A stretch of DNA of 49,817 nucleotides from Afipia birgiae 34632 (GTDB lineage Bacteria > Pseudomonadota > Alphaproteobacteria > Rhizobiales > Xanthobacteraceae): NCBI RefSeq assembly GCF_000308295.2, contig NZ_HG326654.1, positions 66,782 to 116,598 on the forward strand, written 5' to 3'. The notes under the pieces were generated by a model. That model had not been told where the DNA came from, ran no database searches, and saw nothing but the letters and a program-made list of their open reading frames with translations. The position numbers and the translations under genes are program-made. Positions 33,399-41,788 of this stretch are shown here, in pieces. How positions within the stretch are numbered: position 1 is the stretch's first letter; each line of letters opens with the position of its first letter.

Positions 33399-33623
33399 AT
33401 GCTGACCATTCTGTTGGGCGCGATTTTGATATTCGGCGGCGTGATATTCCTGGCGGCTCAACCAATGTTTCGCGCGCGGCTCAGTTCTGTCAGGCGAACG
33501 TCGGCAGCTTCGCCGGACCCCACGCTGGAGCCATCCAAGCCCGCCGCCGGATTTAGCCTGAAGGAGAACTGGCCCGGTCTCGCACTGATCGTTGTCGGCG
33601 GCATTCTGCTGCTTCTGGTCTGA
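33399..33623 (+). CDS. Small two-helix membrane protein, 74 aa
   Basis: Unrecognised inner-membrane protein. Seen: helix 1 (residues 2-20, LTILLGAILIFGGVIFLAA), a polar loop rich in Ser, Arg and Pro (about 24-55), and helix 2 at the very end (NWPGLALIVVGGILLLLV). GGAGG and GAGG lie 3-14 bases before the ATG, a strong ribosome-binding region. It stands alone, convergent with the gamma carbonic anhydrase gene. Function unknown. Confidence 0.75.
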   Translation: MLTILLGAILIFGGVIFLAAQPMFRARLSSVRRTSAASPDPTLEPSKPAAGFSLKENWPGLALIVVGGILLLLV

Positions 33624-33646
33624 CTAACAGGTGCCGTGCACTGTCC

Positions 33647-34177
33647 TCACCCGATCTTCTTCAGCCCCTTCTTGAAGCGCTTGCCGTTGTGAACGTAGTG
33701 CGGCGCGCCGTAGGTCATGGCGGTCACCTGTTCGGGCGTCAGCGTGCGAATGACGCGCGCCGGCGCGCCGATGACCAGCGTGCGGCCCTCGAACTGCTTG
33801 CCCTCGGTGATGATAGCGCCCGCACCGACGATACAGCCCTTGCCGATCCTTGCGCCGTTCATGATGATCGCGCCCATGCCGATCAGCGCGCCGTCCTCGA
33901 TGGTGCAGCCGTGCAGAATGACGTTATGACCGATGGTGCAGTTCGTGCCGATGGTCAGCGGAAATCCCGGATCGGTGTGGAAGGTGCAGTTATCCTGCAC
34001 GTTGGAGCCCTCGCCGATCTCGATCAGTTCATTGTCGCCGCGCAGCACCGAGCCGAACCAGACGCTGGCGTTGGTCTTCAGGCGCACGTTGCCGATCACC
34101 GTCGCGGTGTCCGCGATGAAATATTGTCCGTCGGCAGGAAGTTCGGGCGCGCGCCCGTCGAGTTCGTAGATCGCCAT
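33647..34177 (-). CDS. Gamma-class carbonic anhydrase-like hexapeptide protein
   Basis: A 176-aa left-handed beta-helix protein that forms trimers with zinc at the subunit interface. Seen: hexapeptide repeats from about residue 20 to 130 (TVIGNVRLKTNASVWFGSVL; TNCTIGHNVILHGCTIEDGA) and the three zinc histidines H67 (FHTDPG), H84 (GHNVIL) and H89 (LHGC) of the Cam/YrdA family. It probably hydrates CO2, though many YrdA-type members show weak activity. GGAGA lies 5 bases before the ATG. Downstream of a membrane-protein gene on the same strand (81 bases). Confidence 0.92.
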   Translation of the reverse strand: MAIYELDGRAPELPADGQYFIADTATVIGNVRLKTNASVWFGSVLRGDNELIEIGEGSNVQDNCTFHTDPGFPLTIGTNCTIGHNVILHGCTIEDGALIGMGAIIMNGARIGKGCIVGAGAIITEGKQFEGRTLVIGAPARVIRTLTPEQVTAMTYGAPHYVHNGKRFKKGLKKIG

Positions 34178-34258
34178 TCCGGTCTCCAGCTAAATCGGGC
34201 GCGACAATGCCACGAACGAACGGGGTCTGGCGAGACTGCCTCAGCCGATCGATGGAGA

Positions 34259-34579
34259 TCAGGCAATCGCGCCGAGCAGCATCAGCACGAATGTTCCGGA
34301 CATCATGCTCCAGAAACCGGCGATGACGGTGGCCATCGCCACGAACTGAACCCGGCGTCCTTCGAGGGTGCGGCCGCGCACGGTGTTGCGCATGATGATG
34401 AAGGGCGCGGCGAAGACCAGAAACGGCACGGCGGCGAAAGCCTTGGCGCCCGCCTCCTGCATCAGCAGTCCGAAACCGGGGGGCTTTTCCATCAGGGCCT
34501 GGAAGCCGCTGGTCAGCGCGCCCGCGATGGCGAATCCGATGAAAATGGCAAAGAAGGAATTCAACGCTTCGGGCGACAT
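34259..34579 (-). CDS. Hypothetical three-helix membrane protein, 106 aa
   Basis: Unrecognised inner-membrane protein. Seen: helix 1 (LNSFFAIFIGFAIAGALTSG), a loop with QALMEKPPGFGLLMQEAG, helix 2 (AFAAVPFLVFAAPFIIMRN) and a C-terminal helix (about residues 78-106). ATG 34579 is preferred: GGAAG lies 7 bases upstream, and the frame before it reads as non-coding. It may share a transcript with the carbonic anhydrase gene downstream. An exact CtrA box lies 120 bases upstream. A conserved short protein in this family, with no known role, as far as I can tell. Confidence 0.7.
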   Translation of the reverse strand: MSPEALNSFFAIFIGFAIAGALTSGFQALMEKPPGFGLLMQEAGAKAFAAVPFLVFAAPFIIMRNTVRGRTLEGRRVQFVAMATVIAGFWSMMSGTFVLMLLGAIA

Positions 34580-34699
34580 CTGAAACTTCCAACGCACGAG
34601 AACACTCGAGGCCCAACCGCACGTCATGCGCGACCCGCATGCGGCCAATTGGCTCGCCCACAGGCTTCGCAAAATGCTGCCCCGCCCGCCACTTTATCC

Positions 34700-34715
34700 T
34701 TAAAGAAAGGTTAAC
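34700..34715. promoter_or_regulatory. Exact CtrA-type box between two membrane-protein genes
   Basis: TTAA-AGAAAGG-TTAAC, exact. It lies 120 bases before the start at 34579 (minus) and 147 before the start at 34863 (plus); which one it serves is not clear. Confidence 0.55.
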
Positions 34716-34862
34716 ACCGAGCCGCCGCCCGGCCTTGGCCGCATGGCTCCAGCAGCGGCCCAGTCGTGCGGAACCCGGGGGAAATCAGCCCGCGCATGGC
34801 ATAATCGCAGCGATTCGGCCCGCGATGGCGGGCGACCTTCACGGAATGTCTGTTTCCCGATC

Positions 34863-35570
34863 ATGGCCCTGTCTTCGTCAACGTCGTCCCGCCCCGCGCG
34901 GCGCGCCCCGCGCAGCCACCTTGTGCCGCTGCTGACCATGGGAGCGATTGGCGCGTGCGCCATCGCTGTCGTGGCCTATCTGCTGTGGCCGACCTGGGGC
35001 GTTGAAAAGGCCGGTGATCCTGCGCGCCTGCCGATCAGCATCGGCAACACGCTGTTCAATGTGCCGACCCAGGCAATCCGGGTGAAACTGCAAAAGCGCA
35101 CCGGTCCTCAGGAGCGCGTCGATCTCAACTTTGCCTATCCGTCGCTTGAGGCGCCCGAGGCGCGGCGTCCGGTCAGCGCGGAAACGGTGGAGGAAAATCT
35201 CCCGGAGATCGACCGGATTTTCCTGTCGATCGCGGCGCATCACGACGCGCTGTCCCCGGATGAGCGGACGCGGACGATCTATCCGCGCTACCTCGATCAG
35301 CATGCCGGCAGCCTGCAAGACGGATTGAGCATCCGCCCGTTCCGCGACAACACGCCCTACGCGAACGAGGATCTGGTTTATGCCTCGTCGCCGCAGATTA
35401 TCGCGCGCTGCACGCGCGATGCAAAAACGCCCGGCATGTGTCTTGCCGAGCGTCGTATCGAAGGTGCGGATGTGACGTTCAGATTTCCGCGCGAGTGGCT
35501 GTCAAAGTGGCGCGACGTTGCGGTTGCGATGGACCAGCTGATCGGCCGGATGCGCAGGCCGCACGGCTAG
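34863..35570 (+). CDS. Membrane-anchored hypothetical protein, 235 aa
   Basis: Unrecognised. Seen: a basic, Ser-rich start (residues 1-19), one transmembrane helix (about 20-43, VPLLTMGAIGACAIAVVAYL), and a soluble part outside the cytoplasm with PISIGNTLFNVPTQAIRVKL, RIFLSIAAHHDALSPDERTR and a C-terminal FRFPREWLSKWRDVAVAMDQ. Two cysteines (CTRDAKTPGMC) may form a disulfide. No catalytic motif. ATG 34863 is chosen over 34743, since upstream codons have no signal features; its ribosome-binding site is weak. Promoter region includes an exact CtrA box. Confidence 0.75.
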   Translation: MALSSSTSSRPARRAPRSHLVPLLTMGAIGACAIAVVAYLLWPTWGVEKAGDPARLPISIGNTLFNVPTQAIRVKLQKRTGPQERVDLNFAYPSLEAPEARRPVSAETVEENLPEIDRIFLSIAAHHDALSPDERTRTIYPRYLDQHAGSLQDGLSIRPFRDNTPYANEDLVYASSPQIIARCTRDAKTPGMCLAERRIEGADVTFRFPREWLSKWRDVAVAMDQLIGRMRRPHG

Positions 35571-35574
35571 GTTT

Positions 35575-35655
35575 GTCATTGCGAGGAGCGAGGCGACGAA
35601 GCAATCCAGTTCTCGGTTCCTTGACTCTGGATTGCTTCACTACGCTCGCAATGAC
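35575..35655. repeat. Dispersed palindrome, GTCATTGCGAG type, copy 1
   Basis: GTCATTGCGAG (35575-35585) and CTCGCAATGAC (35645-35655) are exact complements; inside, GAAGCAATCCAG and CTGGATTGCTTC also pair. The same repeat occurs at 47865-47942. It lies between convergent genes. Confidence 0.8.
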
Positions 35656-35663
35656 GCAAAACC

Positions 35664-35882
35664 TCAGACCTCTTCCTCGATGTCGGTTTCGAGGATCGCC
35701 ATCTGGAACTGGAACGACCGATCATCGTCCTCGTCATCGACGAACAGCACGCCGATGAACTCCTCGCCGATATAGACTTCCGCCGAGTCGTCTTTCTTCG
35801 GGCGCGGCACAACGCGAATTTTTGGATTGCCGAACAGCCGCTTGAGATAAGCGTCGAGTTTTCTGACTTCCGTAACGTCCAC
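35664..35882 (-). CDS. DUF3126 family protein
   Basis: A 72-aa cytoplasmic protein matching the short, conserved DUF3126 family of alphaproteobacteria. Seen: EVRKLDAYLKRLFGNPKIRV, then VPRPKKDDSAEVYIGEEFIG and DDRSFQFQMAILETDIEE, nearly the whole family pattern. No known function. It lies next to cysE on the same strand (99 bases downstream of the cysE stop), an arrangement I recall from related genomes. The start is the first ATG in frame. Confidence 0.9.
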   Translation of the reverse strand: MDVTEVRKLDAYLKRLFGNPKIRVVPRPKKDDSAEVYIGEEFIGVLFVDDEDDDRSFQFQMAILETDIEEEV

Positions 35883-35981
35883 GGGCGTTTCTCCAACTGG
35901 AAATGATGTTGGCGACAGCTTTAATGCGATATGGCTCAGACTGCTAGGGCCTGCGACGCGATAAATCGCACGCAGCTTGAA

Positions 35982-36806
35982 TCAATTGCCGTTGCCGTTG
36001 AGCATCTGGTTCATGGTGCGCGACGGCTCGGAACAGCCGGCTTCGCCGACGATCTTCGCCGGCACACCCGCCACCGTTACGTTGTTCGGCACATCCTTCA
36101 GAACCACCGAACCCGACGCCACGCGCGCGCAGTGGCCGACTTCGATATTGCCGAGGATCTTCGCGCCAGCGCCGAGCATGACGCCGTGACGAATCTTCGG
36201 ATGCCGGTCCTCGTTTTCCTTGCCGGTGCCGCCAAGCGTGACGCCGTGCAAAATCGAGACATCATCCTCGATCACCGCGGTCTCGCCGACAACGAAGCCG
36301 GTGGCGTGGTCGAGGAAAATACCGCGGCCGATTTTCGCGGCGGGATTGATGTCGGTCTGGAATTCAGCCGATGAACGGCTCTGGATGTAGTAGGCAAAAT
36401 CCCTGCGGCCGTTGTGATACAGCCAGTGCGCGAGGCGGTGCGCCTGAATGGCATGGAAGCCCTTGAAGTAAAGCAGCGCGTCGATGAAACGCGACACCGC
36501 CGGATCGCGATCGTATACGGCCACCAGATCGGCGCGGAACGCATTGCCCAGATCAGGCTCGGCTTCGATGGCATCGTTATAGGCCTGGCGGATCAGATCG
36601 CCGGACAGCGCAGAGTGATCGAGACGCTCGGCGATGCGGTGCACCACCGCATCCTCGAGCCGGTCGTGATGCAGCACGCTGGAATAGATGAAAGTCGCAA
36701 GCTCGGGCTCGCGCTGCACGATCTCTTCGGCCTCGTCCCGGATACGGGTCCAGACGGGATCGACGGTCGAGAGGGCCGTCTTCGTATCGAGATGATGCTT
36801 GGCCAT
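35982..36806 (-). CDS. cysE: Serine O-acetyltransferase
   Basis: Acetylates L-serine with acetyl-CoA, the first step of cysteine synthesis; cytoplasmic. Seen: the N-terminal helical domain (VDPVWTRIRDEAEEIVQREP; FIYSSVLHHDRLEDAVVHRI), then RDPAVSRFIDALLYFKGFHA and QAHRLAHWLYHNGRRDFAYY, and a hexapeptide beta-helix (DINPAAKIGRGIFLDHATGF; ILHGVTLGGTGKENEDRHPK; GAGAKILGNIEVGHCARVAS). The catalytic D-H region is intact. 274 aa; ATG 36806 follows an upstream open stretch with no better site. Followed by a DUF3126 gene. The C-terminal tail beyond the helix is short. Confidence 0.97.
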   Translation of the reverse strand: MAKHHLDTKTALSTVDPVWTRIRDEAEEIVQREPELATFIYSSVLHHDRLEDAVVHRIAERLDHSALSGDLIRQAYNDAIEAEPDLGNAFRADLVAVYDRDPAVSRFIDALLYFKGFHAIQAHRLAHWLYHNGRRDFAYYIQSRSSAEFQTDINPAAKIGRGIFLDHATGFVVGETAVIEDDVSILHGVTLGGTGKENEDRHPKIRHGVMLGAGAKILGNIEVGHCARVASGSVVLKDVPNNVTVAGVPAKIVGEAGCSEPSRTMNQMLNGNGN

Positions 36807-36942
36807 GTCAGGAGTCCGGCTGATGAGCGTGGAGGATATCTTACCACATAATGGACTGTTGGAAGGCCGCAACATCCGGCAAGGTTGACGCCAGAATAAT
36901 TACCTCCCCCTCGGTGTAGAATAATTATCTACGCGCTTCCCC

Positions 36943-37695
36943 TCATGCGTGCTTGGCAAGGAACTCCAGCACGCCGTCCTTATAAACGCGGTCGCCGACC
37001 GCGCGCATATGATCGCGGTTTGGAATATCAAGCACTTGCGACCCTGGAATAACCTCCGCAAGCCGTTGCGCGGACCCCGCGATGTCATCCGTCGTGCCGA
37101 CTGCAATCAGGGTGGGAACGGCAATCGCAGCCGCTTCCTCGCGGGTCATCAGCCGCCGCGAGCCGCGCAGGCATGCAGCAAGCGCTCTGCGATCCGAGCG
37201 GGTCTGATCTGCAAACGCCCGAAACGTCCGGCCGACGGGATCGGTGACATCATCAAGCGACGCGGCTTCCAGCGCCGAGGCAACATTCTCGCCCGGACCG
37301 CCGCCCTCGATCAAACCCATGCCGATACCGCCGAGGATAGCGCTACGCAGACGCTCCGGATTGCGCTGGCCAAGATATGCGGTAATGCGTCCGCCCATCG
37401 AGTATCCCATCATGTCGGCGCGTTCGATGTTCAGATGATCCATCAGCGCGCGCACATCCCCGGCCATGATGCCGACGTGATATTCCTCGGAATCGTACAG
37501 CTTCGCGGACTCGCCGTGGCCACGATTATCGAGCGCGATCACGCGCCGTCCCGCCTTCGCCAGAGTCGATGTCCAGGTCGGATAAACCCAGTTCACATTC
37601 TTGGTGGATGCAAAGCCGTGCACGAGGACGATCGGATCGCCCTCGCCTTCGTCAAGATACGCAATTTCAACGGAGCCGTTGTGAAAGCTCGGCAT
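36943..37695 (-). CDS. Alpha/beta hydrolase
   Basis: A 250-aa serine hydrolase. Seen: oxyanion loop HGFAS (residues 26-30), nucleophile elbow G97-Y-S99-M-G, acid D202 or D203 (VGTTDDIAG) and H228 (IPNRDHMRAVG), a full triad. The cap region about 125-165 is short and helical. It groups with esterase or lactonase-like enzymes; no substrate can be named. No signal peptide. Same strand as cysE but 137 bases before it; a 10-bp direct repeat AGAATAATTA lies between (36893-36902 and 36918-36927). Confidence 0.9.
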   Translation of the reverse strand: MPSFHNGSVEIAYLDEGEGDPIVLVHGFASTKNVNWVYPTWTSTLAKAGRRVIALDNRGHGESAKLYDSEEYHVGIMAGDVRALMDHLNIERADMMGYSMGGRITAYLGQRNPERLRSAILGGIGMGLIEGGGPGENVASALEAASLDDVTDPVGRTFRAFADQTRSDRRALAACLRGSRRLMTREEAAAIAVPTLIAVGTTDDIAGSAQRLAEVIPGSQVLDIPNRDHMRAVGDRVYKDGVLEFLAKHA

Positions 37696-37790
37696 CGGAT
37701 GGTCCAGTGTTGGGGAAAGATGATGTGACCGGAGCGGTCGTGATGTGCGGGGTACAGTTTATCCGGATGCAGCGCGTCTGACCAGATGTG

Positions 37791-38921
37791 TCAGATCGCG
37801 TGCGCCGGCGGTTGAGCTTGCGCGGCGAGTTCTCGCCGCGCGCGGTTGAGTTTGGAGCGTTGAATCCATAACAGCGTCAACCGCTCGGTCGTTGCCTTGA
37901 TCGAGGTGATAAACCCGAACAGTGCCAGCAATGCGGCGAACACCCACCACGCCAGATTGAATGCACCTGCAGTCAGCAGCAGCGCGCCGCGTCCGAGAAT
38001 TTTCACGATGGCGCGGGTCTGACTGCCTTTGGATTCCGCAAGCCGCGCGGCCCGTGCGACATCCTTCGGCCCGTCGGCGATGCGCAGCACATCGAGCGCG
38101 CCCCTGGTGCCGGCCTTCTCGCTGACACGCCCCACATCCTTGGCGAGACGAACCAGCGCGCCCGCCTTCTCCGCCTTGAATGCAGCTTTCACCGCGCTGA
38201 TGGTCTGCCCCGGACGCGCGATCGATGCGGTGGCGACCGCTTGCTGCAGCATCGGCGCATCGACCACACCGCGCGCGGACCGGCCTGCCCACTCGGTCAG
38301 GCCCGCGCCGAGGCGGCCGACCTTGCGGGCGTCCTTCACCATCGACAGGCCGGCGCGCACCGGCGTCGCGCCGCCGACCGACACATAGGTCGCCGCCGTC
38401 ACCACGAGGCCGACGCTCGCCAGCCCGAGCACCAGCTGATCGGCGTTCTCGCCCATGGCCAGACGCGTGCCCTCGCGCACCACATCGCGGATGTCGCCGA
38501 AAACGAACAGATCGCCCGCGACGGTGCCCGAGAGACTGGCGACATCATCCGCCTCGCCAGTCACGAAGCCGGCGGCAAAGCGCCGCGCCGTACTGACCGT
38601 GGAATTTTCATCGGCAATAGCGGCATCGACGCGCTCGGTCACGCCGGGCGGCAGCTTGATACCCTTGTCCTGCGCCAGATCCGCGAAGCTTTTTGCCAGA
38701 TCCGCATCGTTGGCTTCGAGCGCCTGCGCGATGCCCCGCCCGATGACGGTATCGTTGTTTCGCAGGGCAGAATCGACCCGAATATCCGACAACTGTGCCG
38801 GATCGTCCTGCGCCCGCAGCAGCGCTGCTGCATCACGCGCGTGCGGCCACACCACGGCGAATACCGCCACTGATGCGACTGCACCCGCAAGTGTCAAACC
38901 AATGCGCCGGGCTGGTTTCAT
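37791..38921 (-). CDS. Hypothetical membrane protein, 376 aa
   Basis: Unrecognised. Seen: an N-terminal transmembrane segment (about residues 7-24, IGLTLAGAVASVAVFAVVW), a middle with hydrophobic stretches (LVLGLASVGLVVTAATYVSV), a long Ala/Arg/Lys-rich helical region with RLAKDVGRVSEKAGTRGALD, and a C-terminal hydrophobic hairpin (LLLTAGAFNLAWWVFAALLA onward) before a basic tail. ATG 38921 is used; ATG 38963 and 39047 are further up but their codons look non-coding. The 309 bases upstream (38922-39230) hold no gene that I can see. No function is suggested. Confidence 0.75.
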   Translation of the reverse strand: MKPARRIGLTLAGAVASVAVFAVVWPHARDAAALLRAQDDPAQLSDIRVDSALRNNDTVIGRGIAQALEANDADLAKSFADLAQDKGIKLPPGVTERVDAAIADENSTVSTARRFAAGFVTGEADDVASLSGTVAGDLFVFGDIRDVVREGTRLAMGENADQLVLGLASVGLVVTAATYVSVGGATPVRAGLSMVKDARKVGRLGAGLTEWAGRSARGVVDAPMLQQAVATASIARPGQTISAVKAAFKAEKAGALVRLAKDVGRVSEKAGTRGALDVLRIADGPKDVARAARLAESKGSQTRAIVKILGRGALLLTAGAFNLAWWVFAALLALFGFITSIKATTERLTLLWIQRSKLNRARRELAAQAQPPAHAI

Positions 38922-39230
38922 TGCAAAGGACAACCTTACAGCAGGCCCGGGTTCAGAACCCATGACCTGGCTAGCCTGTGACTTGCCGATGACATGGTGT
39001 GCCGTTTTTCGGACACAACCTCCCCAACGAAAGAAGGGCTTTCCCAAGACGGCAGGATTGTGTCGAATTCACATGCTGACTTCCTGGCGAATTGGACGAA
39101 TCCAGCGCCGCGATCTAGGAACTAGGAATAAGTCGTATCGCTCGGTATGATGCGAAGCAGCGGCTGCGTCGTCGCTGTATGCCGGGCTATGGGCAAAGAC
39201 GCGCAAGATCAGGATTGGGGTAGGATTGCT

Positions 39231-39476
39231 ATGGCGGATCACGTCGTCCCTCACTTTCATAACGATGCGGGCGTGGCCATCATCGAAATTGGCTCTCGGG
39301 AGTTCATGTGCGTGGGCGCGAATCCGCCTTTCGATCATCCGCACGTGTTCCTCGACCTCGGCGACGACAACGAGATCATCTGCCCCTATTGCTCGACGCT
39401 GTATCGCTATGCCGCCGATCTGAAGGCAGGCGAAGCGCGCCCTCCCGAATGCGTCCTGAAAGACAAAGTCGCCTAA
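39231..39476 (+). CDS. NDUFS6-type zinc-finger protein (zf-CHCC)
   Basis: An 81-aa zinc protein related to the complex I accessory subunit NDUFS6. Seen: C27, H36, C51 and C54 in FMCVGANPPFDHPHVFLDLG and EIICPYCSTLYRY, the exact C-x8-H-x14-C-x2-C pattern of zf-CHCC. In alphaproteobacteria this protein often stands outside the nuo operon. ATG 39231 follows TAGGATT by 6 bases. The FAD monooxygenase starts 6 bases after its stop, so the two are surely one transcript. It might support complex I or a respiratory-quinone step; the link is inferred. Confidence 0.93.
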   Translation: MADHVVPHFHNDAGVAIIEIGSREFMCVGANPPFDHPHVFLDLGDDNEIICPYCSTLYRYAADLKAGEARPPECVLKDKVA

Positions 39477-39482
39477 AAACCC

Positions 39483-40676
39483 GTGGCCGATTCACGCACC
39501 ATCGTTGTCGCTGGTGCGGGTATCGGGGGGCTGACGGCCGCGCTGACGCTCGCCGCGCGCGGCTTTCGCGTGGTTGTGCTTGAACGCACCGAGAAGCTCG
39601 AAGAGGCCGGCGCCGGGCTGCAACTGTCGCCCAATGCCAGCCGCATCCTGATCGATCTCGGTATCGAGCCGCTTCTCGCGCCCCGCGTGATCGCGCCCGA
39701 ATCGATCAGCATCATGACCGCCCGCACCGGCAAGGAAATCGGGCGAATTCCGCTCGGCGAAGCCGCCACCCTTCGTTATGGCGCGCCGTACTGGATCGTT
39801 CGCCGTGCGGACCTGCAATCCGCGCTGCTTGCACGCGTGGCGAAGCAGCCCGACATCGACCTGCGGCTCGGCGCGCAGTTCGAAGACGTCGCCGTCTATC
39901 CCAAAGGCGTCACGGTGGTTCAGCGCCGCGCCACGGCACGGCAGCAGGAGCAGGCTCTGGCGCTGATCGGTGCTGACGGCGTCTGGTCAAGCGTCCGCCA
40001 CCAGATTTTTCCGGAGGCGCAGCCGCAATTCACCGGCAGCATCGCATGGCGCGGCACCGTCGACGCATCACAACTGCCGCGCGGCTTCATGACGCAGCGC
40101 GTGCAGCTCTGGATGGGGGCGAACGCGCATCTGGTCGCCTATCCGATGTCGGGCGGACAGCGCATCAACATGGTTGCGATCGTCTCCGGCAAATGGAACA
40201 GGCCGGGCTGGAGCGAGCCGGGCGATGTCGTCGAGATCGCCAATCATTTCGCGGATCCGCACTGGCCAATCGCCGCACGCATGATGATCGGCGCAGTCGA
40301 CAGCTGGCGGAAGTGGGCGCTGTTCGCGATGCGCGACGGCGGCGTGTGGAGCAAGGGACCGATCGCGCTTCTGGGCGATGCATCGCACGCCATGTTGCCG
40401 TTCGCCGCGCAGGGCGCGGGCATGGCGATCGAGGACGCCGCCGTGATCGCAAAATGCCTGGAAGCCTCGCCAACGAATCCATCGGCGGCATTCGTCCAAT
40501 ACGCCCGCCAGCGCGCGCCGCGTGTGGCGCGCGTCCAGCGAACAGCCCGCAAGAACGGGCGGACTTATCATCTGCGCGGGCCGGTCGGCTTCGCGCGCGA
40601 TCAGGTCATCAAGGTGCTGGGTGGATCACGGCTGCTGTCGAAACAGGACTGGATCTACGACTGGCGGCTGCCCTGA
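39483..40676 (+). CDS. FAD-dependent monooxygenase (salicylate hydroxylase/UbiH-like)
   Basis: A 397-aa flavoprotein hydroxylase of group A (PHBH fold) using NAD(P)H and O2. Seen: Rossmann G11-A-G-I-G-G16 (VVAGAGIGGLTAALTL), the DG motif ALIGADGVWSSVR near residue 160, and the GD motif IALLGDASHAMLPFAAQGAG near residue 298. QLSPNASRIL after the first strand is typical of 3-hydroxybenzoate and salicylate hydroxylases. GTG start, 6 bases after the zinc-finger stop. A ubiquinone-ring role (UbiH/F/L-like) is possible, given that neighbour, but not shown. Confidence 0.92.
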   Translation: MADSRTIVVAGAGIGGLTAALTLAARGFRVVVLERTEKLEEAGAGLQLSPNASRILIDLGIEPLLAPRVIAPESISIMTARTGKEIGRIPLGEAATLRYGAPYWIVRRADLQSALLARVAKQPDIDLRLGAQFEDVAVYPKGVTVVQRRATARQQEQALALIGADGVWSSVRHQIFPEAQPQFTGSIAWRGTVDASQLPRGFMTQRVQLWMGANAHLVAYPMSGGQRINMVAIVSGKWNRPGWSEPGDVVEIANHFADPHWPIAARMMIGAVDSWRKWALFAMRDGGVWSKGPIALLGDASHAMLPFAAQGAGMAIEDAAVIAKCLEASPTNPSAAFVQYARQRAPRVARVQRTARKNGRTYHLRGPVGFARDQVIKVLGGSRLLSKQDWIYDWRLP

Positions 40677-40698
40677 CACGCCGCAGCGTTCCACGATA

Positions 40699-41130
40699 TC
40701 AGCGGCGGCGCTTGCCGGTCGGCGCGGCGGCGGCCGCCGGCGGCGGCGCGAGTTCGGCGCTGCAATTGTTGCGGACGAGCTTTTCATCGATGGCGTCGCG
40801 CTGCGCGCGCTGCGCGCGGTAATCGGTCTGATAGGCCAGACCCGAGACCAGCGTCCCGCCCGCTCCGGTTTCAGCCTTGGCCATCAACCCTTCAAGTTCG
40901 ACCACGCGGTCGTTGGCAGCCTTGCGCGCGGTCGCGAGCTGCTGACAGCTGTAGAGATCATACTTGGAAGGATCGACAAACACGCTCGATCCGAAGGGCG
41001 ACGATCCGCCGCCGCTTGCGCAAGCGCCGAGGCCGATCGCCAGCGCGCCCACCATGGCGAGCCGCAGCGAGGCGACCCGCCGCCGCGCATGATCGCAATT
41101 TTCGCTTTCAACTGTCCGCTCGTGTGTCAT
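40699..41130 (-). CDS. Putative lipoprotein, 143 aa
   Basis: Unrecognised envelope protein. Seen: basic N-terminus, hydrophobic segment (about residues 22-36) ending in lipobox GLGAC (C37), a Gly/Ser spacer, then a helical part with KYDLYSCQQLATARKAANDR and VVELEGLMAKAETGAGGTLV, which may be a coiled coil, and an Ala/Pro/Arg C-terminal tail (APPPAAAAAPTGKRRR). ATG 41130 is chosen because it gives the right spacing to the lipobox; no clear ribosome-binding site. Convergent with the monooxygenase gene, 22 bases between stops. Such lipoproteins are common in this family; role unknown. Confidence 0.75.
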   Translation of the reverse strand: MTHERTVESENCDHARRRVASLRLAMVGALAIGLGACASGGGSSPFGSSVFVDPSKYDLYSCQQLATARKAANDRVVELEGLMAKAETGAGGTLVSGLAYQTDYRAQRAQRDAIDEKLVRNNCSAELAPPPAAAAAPTGKRRR

Positions 41131-41192
41131 GCGCGTCGTGTTGCCGGTCTTCGTGTTGAATTTGTGGTGATGAGGAAAGCAGCGTAAGGCGG

Positions 41193-41399
41193 TCAAAGCG
41201 TTTCCTGCTTCTGGCCGCATTCCTTGCAGACGAACTTCACGCGGGTCGCGCCCTTCTCCGCCAAGACGCGATTGGCCTTGCCGCACTTCCCGCACGTCGC
41301 CTCGATGCGGGTGTTGCCCTGCTTGACCACAAGGGCCTTGCGCTCCATCGCCTCGCGAATGAGGCGCTCGGTCTCTTCGCGCAGGGCTTTCTTGTCCAT
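41193..41399 (-). CDS. Small zinc-ribbon protein, 68 aa
   Basis: A 68-aa protein with a four-cysteine zinc ribbon: C36-G-K-C39 and C58-K-E-C61. The N-terminal 25 residues form a charged helix (REETERLIREAMERKALVVK). Unlike RNA-polymerase-type ribbons, it carries no other domain; it may bind nucleic acid or a protein partner. AAGGACT lies 4-10 bases before the ATG at 41399; earlier ATGs in the frame give non-coding sequence. Upstream of the lipoprotein gene on the same strand (62 bases). Not matched to a named family. Confidence 0.8.
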   Translation of the reverse strand: MDKKALREETERLIREAMERKALVVKQGNTRIEATCGKCGKANRVLAEKGATRVKFVCKECGQKQETL

Positions 41400-41479
41400 T
41401 GTCAGTCCTTTGATCGGCAGGTCAGGAGATTGGCGGCGGTCCAAGATTTTCAGTATCCATGACCCTGCTCGCAAATTTG

Positions 41480-41491
41480 TATACATGTATA
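41480..41491. promoter_or_regulatory. 12-bp palindrome upstream of the zinc-ribbon gene
   Basis: TATACATGTATA, a perfect palindrome, with GTATACATGTATAT around it, 81 bases before the start at 41399. GntR-type regulators prefer TGTATACA-like dyads, but no such regulator is in the window. The 389 bases from 41400 to 41788 hold this site and no gene. Confidence 0.35.
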
Positions 41492-41788
41492 TCACGCGCC
41501 GGGGGGCCGAAACGTGAAACCGTGCCCTGACCTTCTCCCGAAAGCGGAAGTCCCCTCTCGGCATATCCTTTGCACCACACAAGCAGCCACTCCCGCGGGC
41601 GTTTTGAGCTGGCGCGCCATGAGAGAATTCGAGCCGTTCGGAATACCTGACCGGCGGCAGCATCCTTGACAGCCATCACAGCGTCCCGTCAGCTACAGCC
41701 AACGCCGACGCACCGGCATCGGCCTCCGCTAGAATGTCTCCGCGACTAGTTTCAATTCTGAAGTTCAAGAGCAAAGGGAGATTGCCCA

